Source: Athripsodes cinereus (taxonomy: Eukaryota > Arthropoda > Insecta > Trichoptera > Leptoceridae). Taken from it: a stretch of DNA of 64,000 nucleotides. The stretch covers positions 5,208,001-5,272,000 of the forward strand of contig OX388318.1 of assembly GCA_947579605.1 (NCBI GenBank), read 5' to 3'. The position numbers and the translations under genes were made by a program. Under the pieces are notes generated by a model, which made no database searches, was not told where the DNA came from, and saw only the letters and a program-made list of their open reading frames with translations. How positions within the stretch are numbered: position 1 is the stretch's first letter; every line of letters starts with the position of its first letter. This document shows positions 20,600 through 33,352 of this stretch, in pieces.

Positions 20600-22849
20600 A
20601 GTTAATAGCTTACAGAACTGGGCTATTGCTATGTAAATTTAAAATAAAACACCGTGTATAACAAGACTGCAATTTATTTATATTATGTATTCATGTAACA
20701 CTAAATATTTTATTTTAATAAAATACATACTTATCACAATCAGTGTTATTTATTAAAGATTAGCAAATTTGATTCTGGCCAAGACCATAAGAAGTTATAA
20801 TAATTGCGTGAAGGAAGCCAAGCCAGATATTCAAATTTTATACCTCTTTTATAAACACCACATAATGAGAGACAACCTATCTTGCCTTTTATTCCTTTAT
20901 TACAATAAAAAAAAATTATACTTAACTAATTACTATATTTACAAAAAAAAAATATATGAAATAAACAAAATTATCATGTAAAACTTAAAGAGAAAAAATA
21001 TGATATTGGAAATTTGTCAGAAGTTAATTTAAATATCGAGCGAAAAAGGTTATGCGTGAACCCAATCTTGTATCAAAGCTTATTTTATAGTTTATTCTTT
21101 ACTTAAGTATAGAATAATTTGATTCAAGTGGGAATAAAATGCAATCGAAGGAAAACAAAATAAAATAGATATCATAGCCTATTTTCTCATATTTAAGATA
21201 ACTTCTGAAGAGATATAACAACCATTGTTTGATGAGTTATTCGGAATGCTGAAATACACTTTAAATATGGGAAAAAATGTAAATAAATAAATGCTAGTCG
21301 TCAATGTTATAACTGTTGGACGCTCCTTGTTTCTTAGTTTTGGTTATTACAATGTTATGTTATGTTATGTTAGCTGATTACGAAAATGTCAACAAAACAT
21401 CAGTCTTAATAGGAATATCTTGTGAGCAAATAAATACAAAACAAAGTTATTACTTACATATTAAACAAATTGTGTTATCAAATAATCCCAGAAAACAAAA
21501 ACAATCCACCTAACTTTTTTTACTGTACACATTATACATATATATTTTTTCACCTATCCGACTCCCATTCTTTGCTATGGTATAAAAAAATAATAATTTA
21601 GATTCTTTCGTTAAATTTATAATATGCTGAGTAATTACTTTATTACAAAAATATATTATTAATATAATTATATAACTTCATTCTACCACCTCTATAATCT
21701 ATACCATTAAAAACATAATAATGTTATATACCTTTTTATACCTGTTTGTTTATATTAACATTTCCACTAAATAAAAATAATTATGATGTAATATGCACTT
21801 GGCTACATTATGTGATGAAATATTGTAGCATTTAATGTGATCTAAAGATTCTATGGAATAATGATCTACAAAAGTTTGGGCAAGAAAAGCTGTTGAATGA
21901 ATCAACAAAAAATGTTAAAGGAAGAGATTCGAACTCTAATCCATCGGCATGAAGTTCTAAATGTTGTCATTAGTCAAAATTCTACTTTGTTACAATAATC
22001 AGGCAATCTTTACAATCAAAACTAAATTTGAAAATTATTTTCAATATCCATGCTAACAATATTTGTCTATTCTTATTTCTTAACATTTTTATGAAGTGTG
22101 TTTAAAACAATCTTCAACGTTTATTAAGTGAGTCCACACTTGATGAAAAAATGTTTTAAACAAATGCTTTTTCTTTTTTCTTCCCATTGTAAATATAGAA
22201 AAAAAAAACTGAACTACTGTTAAGGTTTTTTTACATCAATACGGGCAATAAAAATGACAAAAAATATAATTTTTCACACTGTTCGTTCGATAAATGTGAA
22301 TCTACATAATGAAAATCATTCATTCAAACTAAATTTCTTTCCACAAGTAAGTTATGAATGTTATTTAAAAGCTAGAGAGCATGTTAAAGAAACAATACGC
22401 CCAATTTTATTGTGAATAGCAACTAATTACAAAACAAAAAAATTTTCAATGCCAAATTTACTTTTTATCTAAAAATTTTCTATGATTACTAATTAAATTA
22501 ATTATTAATGATTGTAGGGTAACAGTATACAAGATTTATTGTGACACTGATCACTCGCTGACAAATTGATAAATCTGTAAAAACAATGAAGATTCGTTAA
22601 ATTATTATCTTTTTAGATATTCCAAAATATAAATCAATTCTTTTAAAATAAGATGCCAAAACTCTAATCATATTTTTTTTTGTTTTACAATGGTAACGTA
22701 TAATTTATAGTTTTACAATTTTTATTATTTTCATACAGCTGTGTGTAATTTTGTAATGGCTGACAGCTTAGTTCCTCGTGTTACTAGAGCTGTGTTATTG
22801 ATGTCACAAAAGGAGGTGGGTATAGTGATGATAAGTCGTGGAACTGTTA
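20600..22849. other. AT-rich region downstream of FKBP8
   Basis: Very AT-rich; probably the FKBP8 3' UTR near 22849-22700 on minus and intergenic sequence beyond. On minus at 21921-21990 there is a tRNA-like B-box (GAGTTCGAATCTC), a possible SINE remnant. No coding gene seen. Confidence 0.5.
21921..21990 (-). repeat. tRNA-like SINE remnant
   Basis: On minus, GGATTAGAGTTCGAATCTC has a T-arm/B-box look, but no paired acceptor stem or D-arm is convincing. Confidence 0.35.
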
Positions 22850-25800
22850 TTATTGAAACAGCTTATATTTGTAAACTACGTAGCTTATCACTCCGATTGC
22901 TACAGAAAACATTGTAACTCCCCAGAATATAATCTGAAACAATAAATCATTTTAGTTAATGTTATATTGTCAACCAGCGGTAAGTGGTGGAGCTTTATGT
23001 TGAAGTACTAAAAATAAATAACTTTTTACATCTAGTACTTCCATGGTGAATTTATTAATCGCATTAAAAAGTTACCATTGAAGTACTGGATATAAACGTG
23101 TTTTGTTTATAATAGAATAATCATTGTTAAAATCATCACAAAAAACATACAACACACGGTTTTACGAAAAAAATATATGATCTTGTCATGTACTCATTCC
23201 ATTTAAATTTTTCCTAAATATTTTTTTACGATTACTTCTTAACAGAATTCATTTAGTTTTCAACCCTATTAATACTTACATCCTTCTCTCTCAAATGAGT
23301 ATCTAAATAATATATACAAATAAATACTTTCAGATTGACTGGAAGAAATTGTTAAAGTGATAAGCCTTATATTAGTAAAAAAATCATTTATTTACCTTCT
23401 TTTTTCTGGATGAAGAGTCATCTTTAGGTTTAGAAGTCTTCTTATCATCTGATGGTTTGCTACTGCCTCCCAACATCTTCTTGGCTAGATCCCTCTCCTT
23501 CTGTCCATCCTTCTTCTCTCTGTCTTCCAGTTTGTGAAGCTCTGCTCTGATGGACTTCTCATCAGGAGACAAAGCTAAAGCAGCTCTCACAGCCTTCAAG
23601 GCACCATCTACATCATTCATGTGACCTAGGATCTAAAATACGACCTCATATTGAAATAATTATACAAGATCTTTGGACACATGTCCATCATTAGTGTCAA
23701 ATTCTCTACAACTCAAAATTTAATTTGTCAGTTGACCTGCTTATCAAATTCAATATTTTGTCCTAATTATATTGTACTGGCAGGCATCTTAAAAAGATTT
23801 GGTTATTTAATCAATTAATGATTTATTAAAAAGATTGAATGATGGACTCCACTCACCCTCCCTTTTCTGAAGAGTGCCTTAACATTTTCTGGTTCACAAC
23901 TGAGTACAGTCTCCACACTCTGTAGAGCTGCATGGTAACTACTCAACTTCATCTGAGCTGCAGCCATATTATTGTACACCTTAATTCTATCTGTCAGCAA
24001 TGAAAACAGCTCATTTGATGTCGGCTGGAAAAATGTAGTAAAAATTGTCAACACATTATTTTTAAGATGAATTTACTTTAAGGGTTTTTCAACACTTTCC
24101 CCTAGGAGCTAATAGCAGATCAGCTAAAATTCAAAAGATTTTTTTAATAGAGAGGGTGTGAGAAAGCATGGATGTCTGAGAACAACATGGCTTGATAACT
24201 TGGATCAAATTCTCAAGAACCGCCATGTGCTGAGTAGAAATCTGTATATGTGTGTATGAGAAATTGTATGAATGTAGAGGGAGCAAAAGAAGTATGTTAG
24301 GATATGTCTATATATGGTGTTCTACCCTCTCTGTCAACCTCGCTTGAGACCCGGTGTGAGGGAATAGATAGACAGACAGAACTTTCATAAAGTTACCGTC
24401 AATAAAATCTGATATATATTGACAATTTTGATCAATGATCTTGTATTTTGAAAGTATTTCACCATTCACTGTATTCGTAAGAAACATCTTGAAAGATTAC
24501 ATAACAATTGTAAACTACTAACCTCCAAACCTCCTTCAGGAGTAGGGTCTGTAATGCCTCCTTTAGTCTCATCTAGATACTCTATAGCTCTCCTGTAACA
24601 CTGGATGGCCAGGGCAGGCTCCTGCATACTGTACCACCAGTTACCTCTCTCCCTCTTTTTGTTTCTGAAATACAATTTTTAAAAAAAGTTAAGAAAGATA
24701 AGGTTAACATATAATAAAAAAATAGTACCGTTCATCCTATCACAAGGTTTCTGACAGCCTGGACCACCTTTTTTCATAATTTGCAGTTTCTATGACAATG
24801 ACATTAGAACCCCAAGAATGTTAAGAGAAGAGATGACTTGATCGGTGCAGAATCACTCTAAATGGAGAGTGTGCTGCTGGGAAGAGTGTTGAAGGGTGAA
24901 TTTAATATGACGTAACATACCCAATAACCTGTCTCTGCTGTATAGAGAGGGTTTCCAGTTCAGGTTCTGGCTGTGAGCTGATGAGCTCAACAGTATACAA
25001 CAGATGTGCATTGGGTGGTATTGAGGGAGCCTTTCCAATTTCTCCAAATCCAAACCTTGGAGATATCTGCAACTCTGATATCTCACCATCATGCATTAAT
25101 GGCAGAGCCAAATCTATTCCTTGGATAACCTGAAAATAAATAGAAGAAGCAATTCAATTATATTCTTTGATCCTTAGATTTCTTGCCTGAAGGAGAACCA
25201 CCATCTACCTGGATACTGCAGAAGTCTGGGGACTTCGATTTATCGAAAATTATACACCCAACAAATCTCGTCCACACCCAAGGTGCCATAGTAGCCTGAT
25301 GGTCTGGCAGGTCAGCTTAAGAGAAAAACCAATCATATTTGTTTATAGTTGTTTCTTTAATTTTCATCAAATTAAAGCAAACCTTCAGATATTATTAAAA
25401 AGAGTCTTAGCCTATGCTGACTATTATTTAATTAATGGAATTTACACAGCTGATAGCCAACTTCCCTGTCATCTATGGTAGGGTGTCATTCAGAGGCGGC
25501 TGGCAGTGTGTATTTACGGGGGTTCGATAAAATAAAAATACCTACCTTATTTCTTATAAAAAAAGTTTGTTTCTCTTCTCTATACCATTAGTAAACACTT
25601 CAGTTACTAAGCAGTTCAAATCTGGTGTTGTCTGTGAGAACAACTTTCAATACTCAATACAGATAGGGCATATAATACCTATATTTTATTCTATATTCAT
25701 AGTATTTCTTTAAAACGATTTTCTTTTTAAATAAAAAAAAAATACTTTTCTGGCCTGTCTTTGAAATTATAAACATAACTAATATGTATTTTCAGTAGAG

Positions 25801-28800
25801 CATCCGACAAAGAATTTGTGTCTCACTCTTTTCGAGTGTCCTGTAAAAGGTGTTTGGAAAAAATAAACACATTTTGCATCTTAAATTCAGCAATGAGGTT
25901 GCCACCAATTCTGAATGTCTTATTTTTTTGTTGTCACGGAGAGGATAGCTTGCATGTTTTTTACATGCAGGTGGCCTGGTGGCCTGCTAGCTACTTCACT
26001 TGCGGGATATGCTGTGATGGTATAGTAGTAGCTTTTCTCAACCCTTTATAAAACGATCAAAACGTTGTGCATTGCACCAAGAGTTCCATACATTATTGAT
26101 GTTTCTGATACAATTTTAGAAGCATAAGTTTTGTATGAAGAAATTCAAACTGTATGGAGAGTTAGGAGCAATTCTGTGAATCGCACACGTTAGTTCGCGT
26201 GACATCCGTACTAAATATTCTAACGAACATTGGCGCTGTAAGTTGTAAAGCAATAGTGTAAGTACGCGGTGGCCGATGACAGTTTTGTTCATATAGCTAT
26301 TTGTTGTATGAATGAAATAAGTTTTGATTTTTTTTTGTAATTGTTATAGTTACTCTTTGAAAATGGGGGTGCGGCCGCTCTGCCGCGCAATATGATAGAG
26401 CCGCCTCTGGTGTCATTATGTTCTCTATTTACAGAATTGATTATTGCGGAAAGATGTCAGTTTAAGAATTCATACATGGCCCATTTTATATACCTAATTT
26501 AAATTAGAGAGATTCATACAAAGTACTTAAGAAACAAAGAGTTTTTAAAACGACTCGTTGTTCTAACTACATAGAAGTAATAAATTACAGCATTTGGCTT
26601 CAGTAAACAAGGGAACATGTTATGCAGTAAATATATTCAAAGTATTAAACATAAAATATTATTATATATTCAGTGTTGTGAATGTTATGTAAGGTGAATG
26701 ACTAATTAGAATACATTATATACATCAAATAATCTTTCTATATATAAGAGGAAAACTACATTATGTTAAAAAAACCATGGATGATGTCTATTGTTGTGAA
26801 TGATTCATATTCTGCATTGACATCATTTTTTATCCTTATATATGACAAATACTCATTGGACCGAACACAGGACCAATGAGTCCATCCTCAGGGAGCTAAA
26901 CATTTCGGCGCGACTCTCAACAATTTGCAGACAGCGCGTTTTACGATATTTCGGGCACATTGCAAGAAGAGAGCATGACAACCTGGAAAAAGTAATTATG
27001 ACTGGGGTTGTAGAAGGGATGAGGGGAAGGGGCAGAGTGCCAATAAGATGGAGCGACCCAATTAAGGAGGCCACACAGAACTCACTTTACGGGGCCTTAC
27101 ACATGGCGGAGGATCGCTCAACATGGAAACAGATGGTTTACAGAACGAGGCATGATGGTCACGATCCTCAGGATTGAGGGACCGACAGAGATGATATGAC
27201 AAAATATGCGTTTTCAACATAGGTGAAAATCACCAGGTGGGTATAATAGCTACTGTTACATCATCAGAAAGGGTATAATGAGGATACAATACTATGGTTA
27301 TGTCACCAGAAAGGGTATAACGAAGACTAAAATATTATATTGGAAGAGAGTGATAATGTCTTGAGACTTTGACAAGCTGCATCTAAAATTATTAGAATTT
27401 TGAGTTGTTGTCTAATAAAACTGGATGAGCGATATGTTGGTTCAGTTAAAAATGAACATAGTACAGTTTTCCTCCTATACACAGAAGTTAAACCATCACA
27501 ATAAACTAGTTATGTACATATTCATATAATAATTATGTAACCACAACACACACTAAGGGGACGTAGTAAAATCATAATTTCATCATTTATATAAAATAAT
27601 ATACAATCAATGACATATTTTTTTAATTTAATGTGATGATTACGAAAAGAGGAAAAATAGGCAAATAAATAAAATAAATATCAACCATCACAATATTGTG
27701 TGCATATAAAGATATTGCCTATACCTACAAGAAAAATAATTTGATGCACAAGGTTAATTATATGTTTATATTTGAACAGAAATTGGAATAAATAAAATAA
27801 AGATATTTATAAGACGTAAAAAAGTTCATCAGATCACTATTAACAAATCTGCACTTTAGAATATGAATGAGACAAATAGGCTTAGTAACACGAAATTCAA
27901 ATGATCACAAGCAAAGTTAAATATTGCTTGACAAGATATGAAATTGAGGTTCAAATCCTCTCATTCTACACCTACTCCACTTTGCAACACAAGCATATTG
28001 CTTACTATGAGATAGTATTCAGAGTGACAATCAATGTTATACTGTCAACAGCCTCATATAGAATAAAAAGTATAATTGCTGTTAGTCAAATTATATATAT
28101 TCAATAGAAATCAAACATAATAGTTCAAAACAAGAATCGATAGAGTTGACAAATGTATTATGAATTAAATGCTTGTGAAGCAGTCCAAGTTGCTTTGTAA
28201 GCATTGGGACATCTTTCTTGTTTCCTTGCAAAGAGAGTTTGCATAATCTGCTGATTGGGAAAAAGAAGCGTATGCCGAGTAATTTCATATTATTATTCGA
28301 CAAGTTTGACAAGATAAGATACCGAGGTTAAAATTCATTCACTTTCATCCTACTCCACTTCATATCACAAGCATATTATTTACCACAAGATGTCATATCA
28401 CAAGCATATTATTTACCATAATAGTTCAAAACAAGAATCGATGGAGTTGACAAATATATTATGAATTAAATGCTTGTGAAGCAGTCCAAGTTGCTTTGTA
28501 AGCATTGGGACATCTTTCTTGTTTCCTTGCAAAGAGAGTTTGCATAATCTGCTGATTGGGAAAAAGAAGCGTATGCCGAGTAATTTCATATTATTATTCG
28601 ACAAGTTTGACAAGATAAGATACCGAGGTTAAAATTCATTCACTTTCATCCTACTCCACTTCATATCACAAGCATATTATTTACCACAAGATGTCTGAGT
28701 GTGTGTTTGAGGTAATTATAAAACTCAGATACCTATACCAAATAAACATAAGAATTCTTTTCTTTCCAATGACTTACATCTCCATCTCCCAGTTGTACTT

Positions 28801-29210
28801 CTATATCATCTTCCTTCTCCACAACTTGTCCATTCTGTTTTAATTTTCCTTCATATCTAATTCTGCATAGATCATTTCTTTGTGGTCTCACATCTGGATC
28901 ACCTTCTTTTATGATCTACAAATTAAAATACAGTGTTAGTCAAATTCAAAATATTTTGTATTAAATAGTAGCACTTTAACATAGTGCAACATCAGTAGAT
29001 CAGATCATCCAGACAGAAAGAAAAGAAAAAAATACATTACACTGTTACCTTTTTCATCAGATGTCCACTACCCAACACGTCAAGCCACTCATCCTCTTCT
29101 GCGTTGCTTTCTTTGAGAGTGATGTCCTCATCTGGCATATCATTCACGACTCCAAGATCTTCGAAGGAGCTGCTTGAAGACTTGTCCACTCCGGATTTTG
29201 ATTCGCTCAT
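22850..29210 (-). CDS. FKBP8: FKBP8-like immunophilin (FKBP-TPR-tail anchor), 7 exons
   Basis: Minus-strand exons, in transcript order: 29210-29049, 28915-28778, 25129-24921, 24664-24523, 24024-23857, 23632-23396 and 22933-22850. All splice GT-AG in frame to 379 aa (human FKBP8 is about 412). The acidic N-terminus ends EEDEWLDVLGSGHLMKK. The FKBP-type domain spans about residues 55-150 (RIRYEGKL, VIQGIDLALPLMHDGE, PPNAHLLYTVELI). TPR helices follow: RGNWWYSMQEPALAIQCYRR, then NNMAAAQMKLSSYHAALQSV with NVKALFRKGR, then NDVDGALKAVRAAL. After a Lys/Ser-rich linker, exon 7 adds IIFWGVTMFSVAIGVISY plus KYKLFQ, a tail anchor as in FKBP8/FKBP38 (Drosophila zonda). The family is anchored on mitochondria or ER, facing the cytosol, and binds Hsp90 and Bcl-2-type clients. 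Intron 2 (3.6 kb) is full of transposons. Confidence 0.93.
24119..24372 (+). mobile_element. LINE 3'-end fragment (NAVEMRSLR family) in FKBP8 intron 4
   Basis: On plus, the blocks around CTTGATAACTTGGATCAAATTC, GTGCTGAG, GAATGTAGAGGGAGCAAAAGAAG and CTCTGTCAACCTCGCTTGAG align in order with the 3' part of the copy at 56160-56760 and with 47185-47425. Confidence 0.65.
25483..26417. mobile_element. hAT-like non-autonomous DNA transposon, 919 bp
   Basis: Perfect 11-bp inverted ends, CAGAGGCGGCT at 25491-25501 and AGCCGCCTCTG at 26399-26409, are flanked by identical 8-bp copies of GTGTCATT (25483-25490 and 26410-26417). A CAGRG start with an 8-bp duplication is diagnostic of hAT elements. There is no transposase frame inside, so it depended on an autonomous partner. 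It carries a nested R copy (25803-26035). It sits in FKBP8 intron 2. Confidence 0.92.
25803..26035 (+). mobile_element. R-family SINE-like element, copy 5 (nearly full length)
   Basis: Nested in the hAT-like element. It shows all R blocks in order: GTCTCACTC, TTTTCGAGTGTCCTGTAAAAG, TTTGCATCTTAAATTCAGC, TGAATGTCTTATTTTTTTG, TTACATGCAGGTGG, TTGCGGGATATGCTG, ending TGATGGTATAGTAGTAG. Confidence 0.85.
26850..27180 (+). mobile_element. LINE fragment, RT-distal C-terminal peptide
   Basis: Open frame around HWTEHRTNESILREL, STICRQRVLRYFGHIARRE, GRGRVPIRWSDPIKEA and STWKQMVYRTRHDGHDPQD. This is the C-terminal region seen in RTE/BovB-like insect LINEs (…RQRVLRYFGHI…GRP..RW.D…W). 5'-truncated. In FKBP8 intron 2. 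Confidence 0.8.
27905..28035 (+). repeat. Diverged third unit of the 301-bp repeat, with B-box-like site
   Basis: ACAAGATATGAAATTGAGG, CCTACTCCACTTTGCA and ACAAGCATATTGCTTAC match the ends of units 28116 and 28417 with many changes. GAGGTTCAAATCCTC at 27946-27960 has the form of a tRNA T-arm (B-box), so the repeat may derive from a SINE. Confidence 0.5.
28116..28695. repeat. Tandem duplication, period 301 bp, in FKBP8 intron 2
   Basis: 28116-28394 and 28417-28695 are nearly identical; only a few substitutions were seen (for example GATAGA/GATGGA). A 22-bp segment at 28395-28416 repeats 28365-28386 and joins the units. The high identity points to a recent duplication. Confidence 0.92.
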
Positions 29211-30666
29211 CGTGATAGTATTAAACGCAATTTGGAATGTATCAAATTATGACAATTAAATTAATCAAACACTACAAAACCTCCTTGAAATGCGTGTCAG
29301 TGCTAGGTTAACACGCACTTTGTGATTACTCACTGGAATAAATCAAGGATTGTTGATAATGAGTTCAGAAAATTTAAATAGGTAAATTAAAATACAGGTC
29401 CAAAACTCCTCGAGCCGAATCCCTGAGAAATCCGGAAAACTCGCAACCCGGTGGAGAGAATTCGAGCCAGAGAGGACAATGTCAAAATGTCATTTTCATT
29501 AAGTGCACTTAAATTTAACTACCACAAATTTAGTCAAGTTTTTCCGCAAGTAAAATAATAAAAAATAAATTATTCGCAATGGAAAGCTTATCTTTGTATT
29601 GGTATCTGATGAAGCTAGCTCCTTAAGCACACAATTAACTATAACATAAATTTAACTATTTAAGTATTTTTCTTCGATTCAATTACGCGGGGTAAATCGC
29701 AGATTAATTTAAGGCAGGCTATCAACTACCAATAATCCTAAATCACTCGCAAACGAGTGGATGGCCTTGAGACGAATAGAATAGATCCGATGAAACCACT
29801 TAATAGAAAATATGATGTAAGAATTGGTGAATAAACCATGGGCAAATTTGTAAATATCGAAACACCATTCCTGCTTCCCATAATATTATTACACTCTATG
29901 CTGCTTCCTAATTAGAGCTTGTAGTTTACTGCGTTGGGAAAATTACTTGTCGAGTATTATTTTCAAAGATAGAGTTTCTATAAACATGATTTTTTTATTT
30001 GCCTGGGATTGTATTTCATTAAAAAAAGTAGTATCTACGTACCGATCATGTCAAATTATTTCATTATGAGTTTAAAGGCAAATCACCTAATGCAGAATAA
30101 GTCGTGATTTTTTTGGGCACGTTAAATTTAGTTATTTCAGTAGAGTCTACTTAGTATGGTTAAAGAAACTGTGCTTTTTATGAGATGGTCTATGGTTCTC
30201 AAGGTCAAAAATCACTGTAACTAGAATCCAACTGAACAATACATTGTAGTTGGGTATATCTTTGGTAGGTGGTATGTATTTAAAATTGTACTATTTATAT
30301 CTTATTATAAAAAAAAACTTCTATTGAAGAGTTTTCTAGCATAAAACTTCAAATTAAGATTTACCTTTCTACCTTTCTAAAATTCCACCTCTAAATAAAG
30401 ATTAATAAAAGTTTCTTTAAATTTTTACTCTGTCAAAATCAAAAGTATTATGGGTAATGTCAGACATTGCGATTCTCGATATATTAATTTAATTGTGAAG
30501 AAGTGTTATTATGCAGTTGATAATTTAATAAATTTTGTGATAAAATTATCGTAAATTCTACTATTTTTACATTTTTTTTCTTGTCTATGAACAAAACTGT
30601 CATTACAATTGTCAAACAGTCGTGGGCCGTGTGATAGGTTGTGTTGTAAATTCATTTTGAATTAAA
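29211..30666. promoter_or_regulatory. Shared divergent promoter region, FKBP8 (-) / Cdk5 (+)
   Basis: 1.46 kb separate the two start codons, and both genes read outwards. A GC-richer block (29401-29475) lies near the FKBP8 side and resembles the hairpin repeat at 2022-2074. No TATA box or initiator is clear enough to call. Confidence 0.5.
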
Positions 30667-32300
30667 ATGCAAAAATATGAGAAGCTCGAAAAAATTGGCG
30701 AAGGAACTTACGGTACAGTGTTCAAGGCGAAAAATAGGGAGACACACGAGATAGTGGCGTTGAAGAGGGTTAGGTTAGATGATGATGATGAGGGTGTTCC
30801 ATCTTCAGCTCTCAGAGAGATCTGTCTTCTTAAAGAACTAAAACATAAAAATATTGTGAGACTATATGACGTGTTGCACAGTGATAAGAAGCTTACACTT
30901 GTATTTGAACACTGTGACCAGGATCTTAAAAAATACTTTGACAGTTTAAATTGTGAGATAGATTCAGAAGTAGTTCAGTCCTTTATGTACCAACTGTTGA
31001 GAGGATTGGCTTTCTGTCACAGTCACAATGTCTTACATCGAGATTTGAAACCACAAAACTTACTTATAAATAAGAATGGAGAGTTGAAGTTGGCAGATTT
31101 TGGTTTAGCGCGTGCCTTTGGTATTCCTGTGAAATGTTATTCCGCTGAAGTGGTTACACTCTGGTACCGACCCCCTGATGTTTTGTTTGGAGCCAAGTTG
31201 TACACCACCAGTATAGATATGTGGTCCTCGGGATGCATCTTTGCAGAACTGGCAAATGCGGGGCGACCACTCTTCCCTGGATCTGATGTGGATGATCAAT
31301 TGAAAAGAATATTCAAACTATTAGGTGATTATCCATTTAAGATTTTTTTTTAGATAAAATGAACTTATCAGAACGTCAATAATTTTGGATTATTTTTATG
31401 TAGTTACGTCGTATTTCACCTGATGTTTTAAGCACAAAATTTATAATTTTCATTTTTAGTATGCGTTCGACATATCACAAGTATATATTGTACTCTCCAC
31501 TGCATATCGTCACATTCTTTTTTTATGTATGCTACGTACTTTGTTATGTGTATGATGATGTGCAAGAAGAATATAATAAATAAATAAATTTTTACGTTTG
31601 GCTGATTTGTAGATTTAGTTATGGTTGGTCTGGTGTTATTTTATGCTGCAGCATTGTGTACGAAAAATGCAAATAACTAATTTTGTCCTCATAAAATCGA
31701 CTAAATTTCATCAGACTATAATTTTTCCCGTGAAAAACTATATAATAACGTGAATATAAGTTGAAAATTCATGAATTTAATTTGAATGCGTTCTTCTCAC
31801 CTGAAATGTTACCGGATTTGAGATTAGCAATTTTATGTATTGAAAAGAATAATTAATTGTGTTAGGATGAATAAAGTTTATTGAAAATAAAAGATTGTGT
31901 GAGAAAATAATTTTTACACTCGGGTGTTTGAATGCTTTCACCCGCTCATAATGTGCTACATAATTCAAACATAAGTTCTAACACATCACAACAACATGCA
32001 GTTTCATGCAAATGATTCTGCAATGCAGAAAATTCATTTAACAATTCTGTTTTATTTCCAGGCACCCCCACAGAAGACACTTGGTCGGGCATAACACAAT
32101 TGCCAGACTACAAACCTTTCCCCATCTACCATCCTAGTATGAGCTTCTCGCAGGTAGTGCCCAAACTGTCAGCTCGAGGCAGAGATCTTTTGCAGCACCT
32201 TTTAGTGTGTAATCCTATTCATCGCATATCAGCCGAAGAAGCCATGCAACACGCCTACTTTATAGATTTGAATCCGGCTCTAAAGAATGACAGATCTTAA
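30667..32300 (+). CDS. Cdk5: Cyclin-dependent kinase 5, two exons
   Basis: Exons 30667-31324 and 32062-32300 join (split Gly codon) to 298 aa; animal Cdk5 is about 292. The kinase shows GEGTYGTV (11-18, with Tyr15), catalytic Lys33 in VALKRV, the Cdk5-specific PSSALRE helix (45-51), HRDLKPQN (Asp126), ADFGLA (Asp144) and [14 protein letters not shown] with Ser159 in the T-loop. The C-lobe ends [12 protein letters not shown]. It should be a Ser/Thr (proline-directed) kinase activated by p35-type partners without T-loop phosphorylation, acting in neurons and in cytoskeletal control. The start is unambiguous, matching the family N-terminus [13 protein letters not shown]. The intron (31325-32061) holds no gene. 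Confidence 0.97.
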
Positions 32301-33250
32301 TAGTGTTTGTTTTTTGTATTTTTATATGACGACCATAATATAATATGTACTAAATAACTATTTAAGTGTATTAGTTATGTTATCATTATTTTATTTATTT
32401 CATAGAGATATTGATGGTGTTGTGTTAAGTACAATTGTGCCATATGTTATCTCGAATGAACATTTGACAAAAGAATGTATCTGTGAGTTAGATTAGAAAA
32501 AAATAATCAATTAGAAAACAAATCTTTTCTGTGGATCATAGACTTGTAAATACTTCATAAATGTAAACATATTAAACATGAATTACTTGGGATAAAATTT
32601 CAAATCCTAGTCAAAATCATTATTTTGAAGTTTTACAATGTTCGTGAAAATTTCTTCCTGTAGATTAATTATTATTCTCGTTTGATGGATTGCTGTTTTT
32701 GTTTGTTTATTTATTTATTTAGATGGCATGTAAATAAAAATTGGTACTGGGATGTGTCTTGGGAATATGCAATATTAGGTTAATAGTAAATGCTGACATA
32801 AGAACATGCTATACGGTTTTATTATTTAACTAAATTAATATATTCAATGTTATTTTCACAATGAACCAGTGTTTTAGGTTACATATGTAAATTTCAAACA
32901 TGTAACTATCCTATAAGACTTGGAGGAAACAGCTTCACCTTATTGTGTAATGCCTCAAAGGTACCCACAACCCACTCTTTTTGGGAGGTATGCTTTATCA
33001 AATAGATCTACTTTTTTAAAATTCCATTTCATAAATCACAATTATGGCTTAATGAGTGGCAAAACTAACTTTAAGTTAATTGGAAAGATTCAAAGGACGG
33101 AATGTTGAATAGAATGTACTATTATTATTATTTGTCACCTGCTCGTAACTCGCATTTTTTTAGCTTATAAATCTAGAATAAATTATTGATCTCATTTGTA
33201 ACTATGTAAAGTATTTATTAGTTGCAGACAAGCAAAACTTCTGGATAACT
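32301..33250 (+). other. Cdk5 3' UTR and downstream spacer
   Basis: AT-rich with several AATAAA/ATTAAA-like sites (for example AAATAAAAA near 32732). The 62-codon frame at 32920-33108 has no supporting features. Confidence 0.45.
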
Positions 33251-33252
33251 CT

Positions 33253-33352
33253 GTCCACACTAAACAAACGAATGGTGCGAACAAATGTTCTGTCCCTCAT
33301 AAAGCAAAGAGGACAAACCATCATTTGCACCATTTGTTTGCTCAGTGTGGAT
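33253..33352. mobile_element. Small MITE-like inverted repeat
   Basis: Arms of about 30 bp: GTCCACACTAAACAAACGAA at the left and, inverted, TATCCACACTGAGCAAACAA at the right, both continuing into ATGGTGC. About 100 bp in total with no coding content. Target duplication not clear. Confidence 0.65.
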
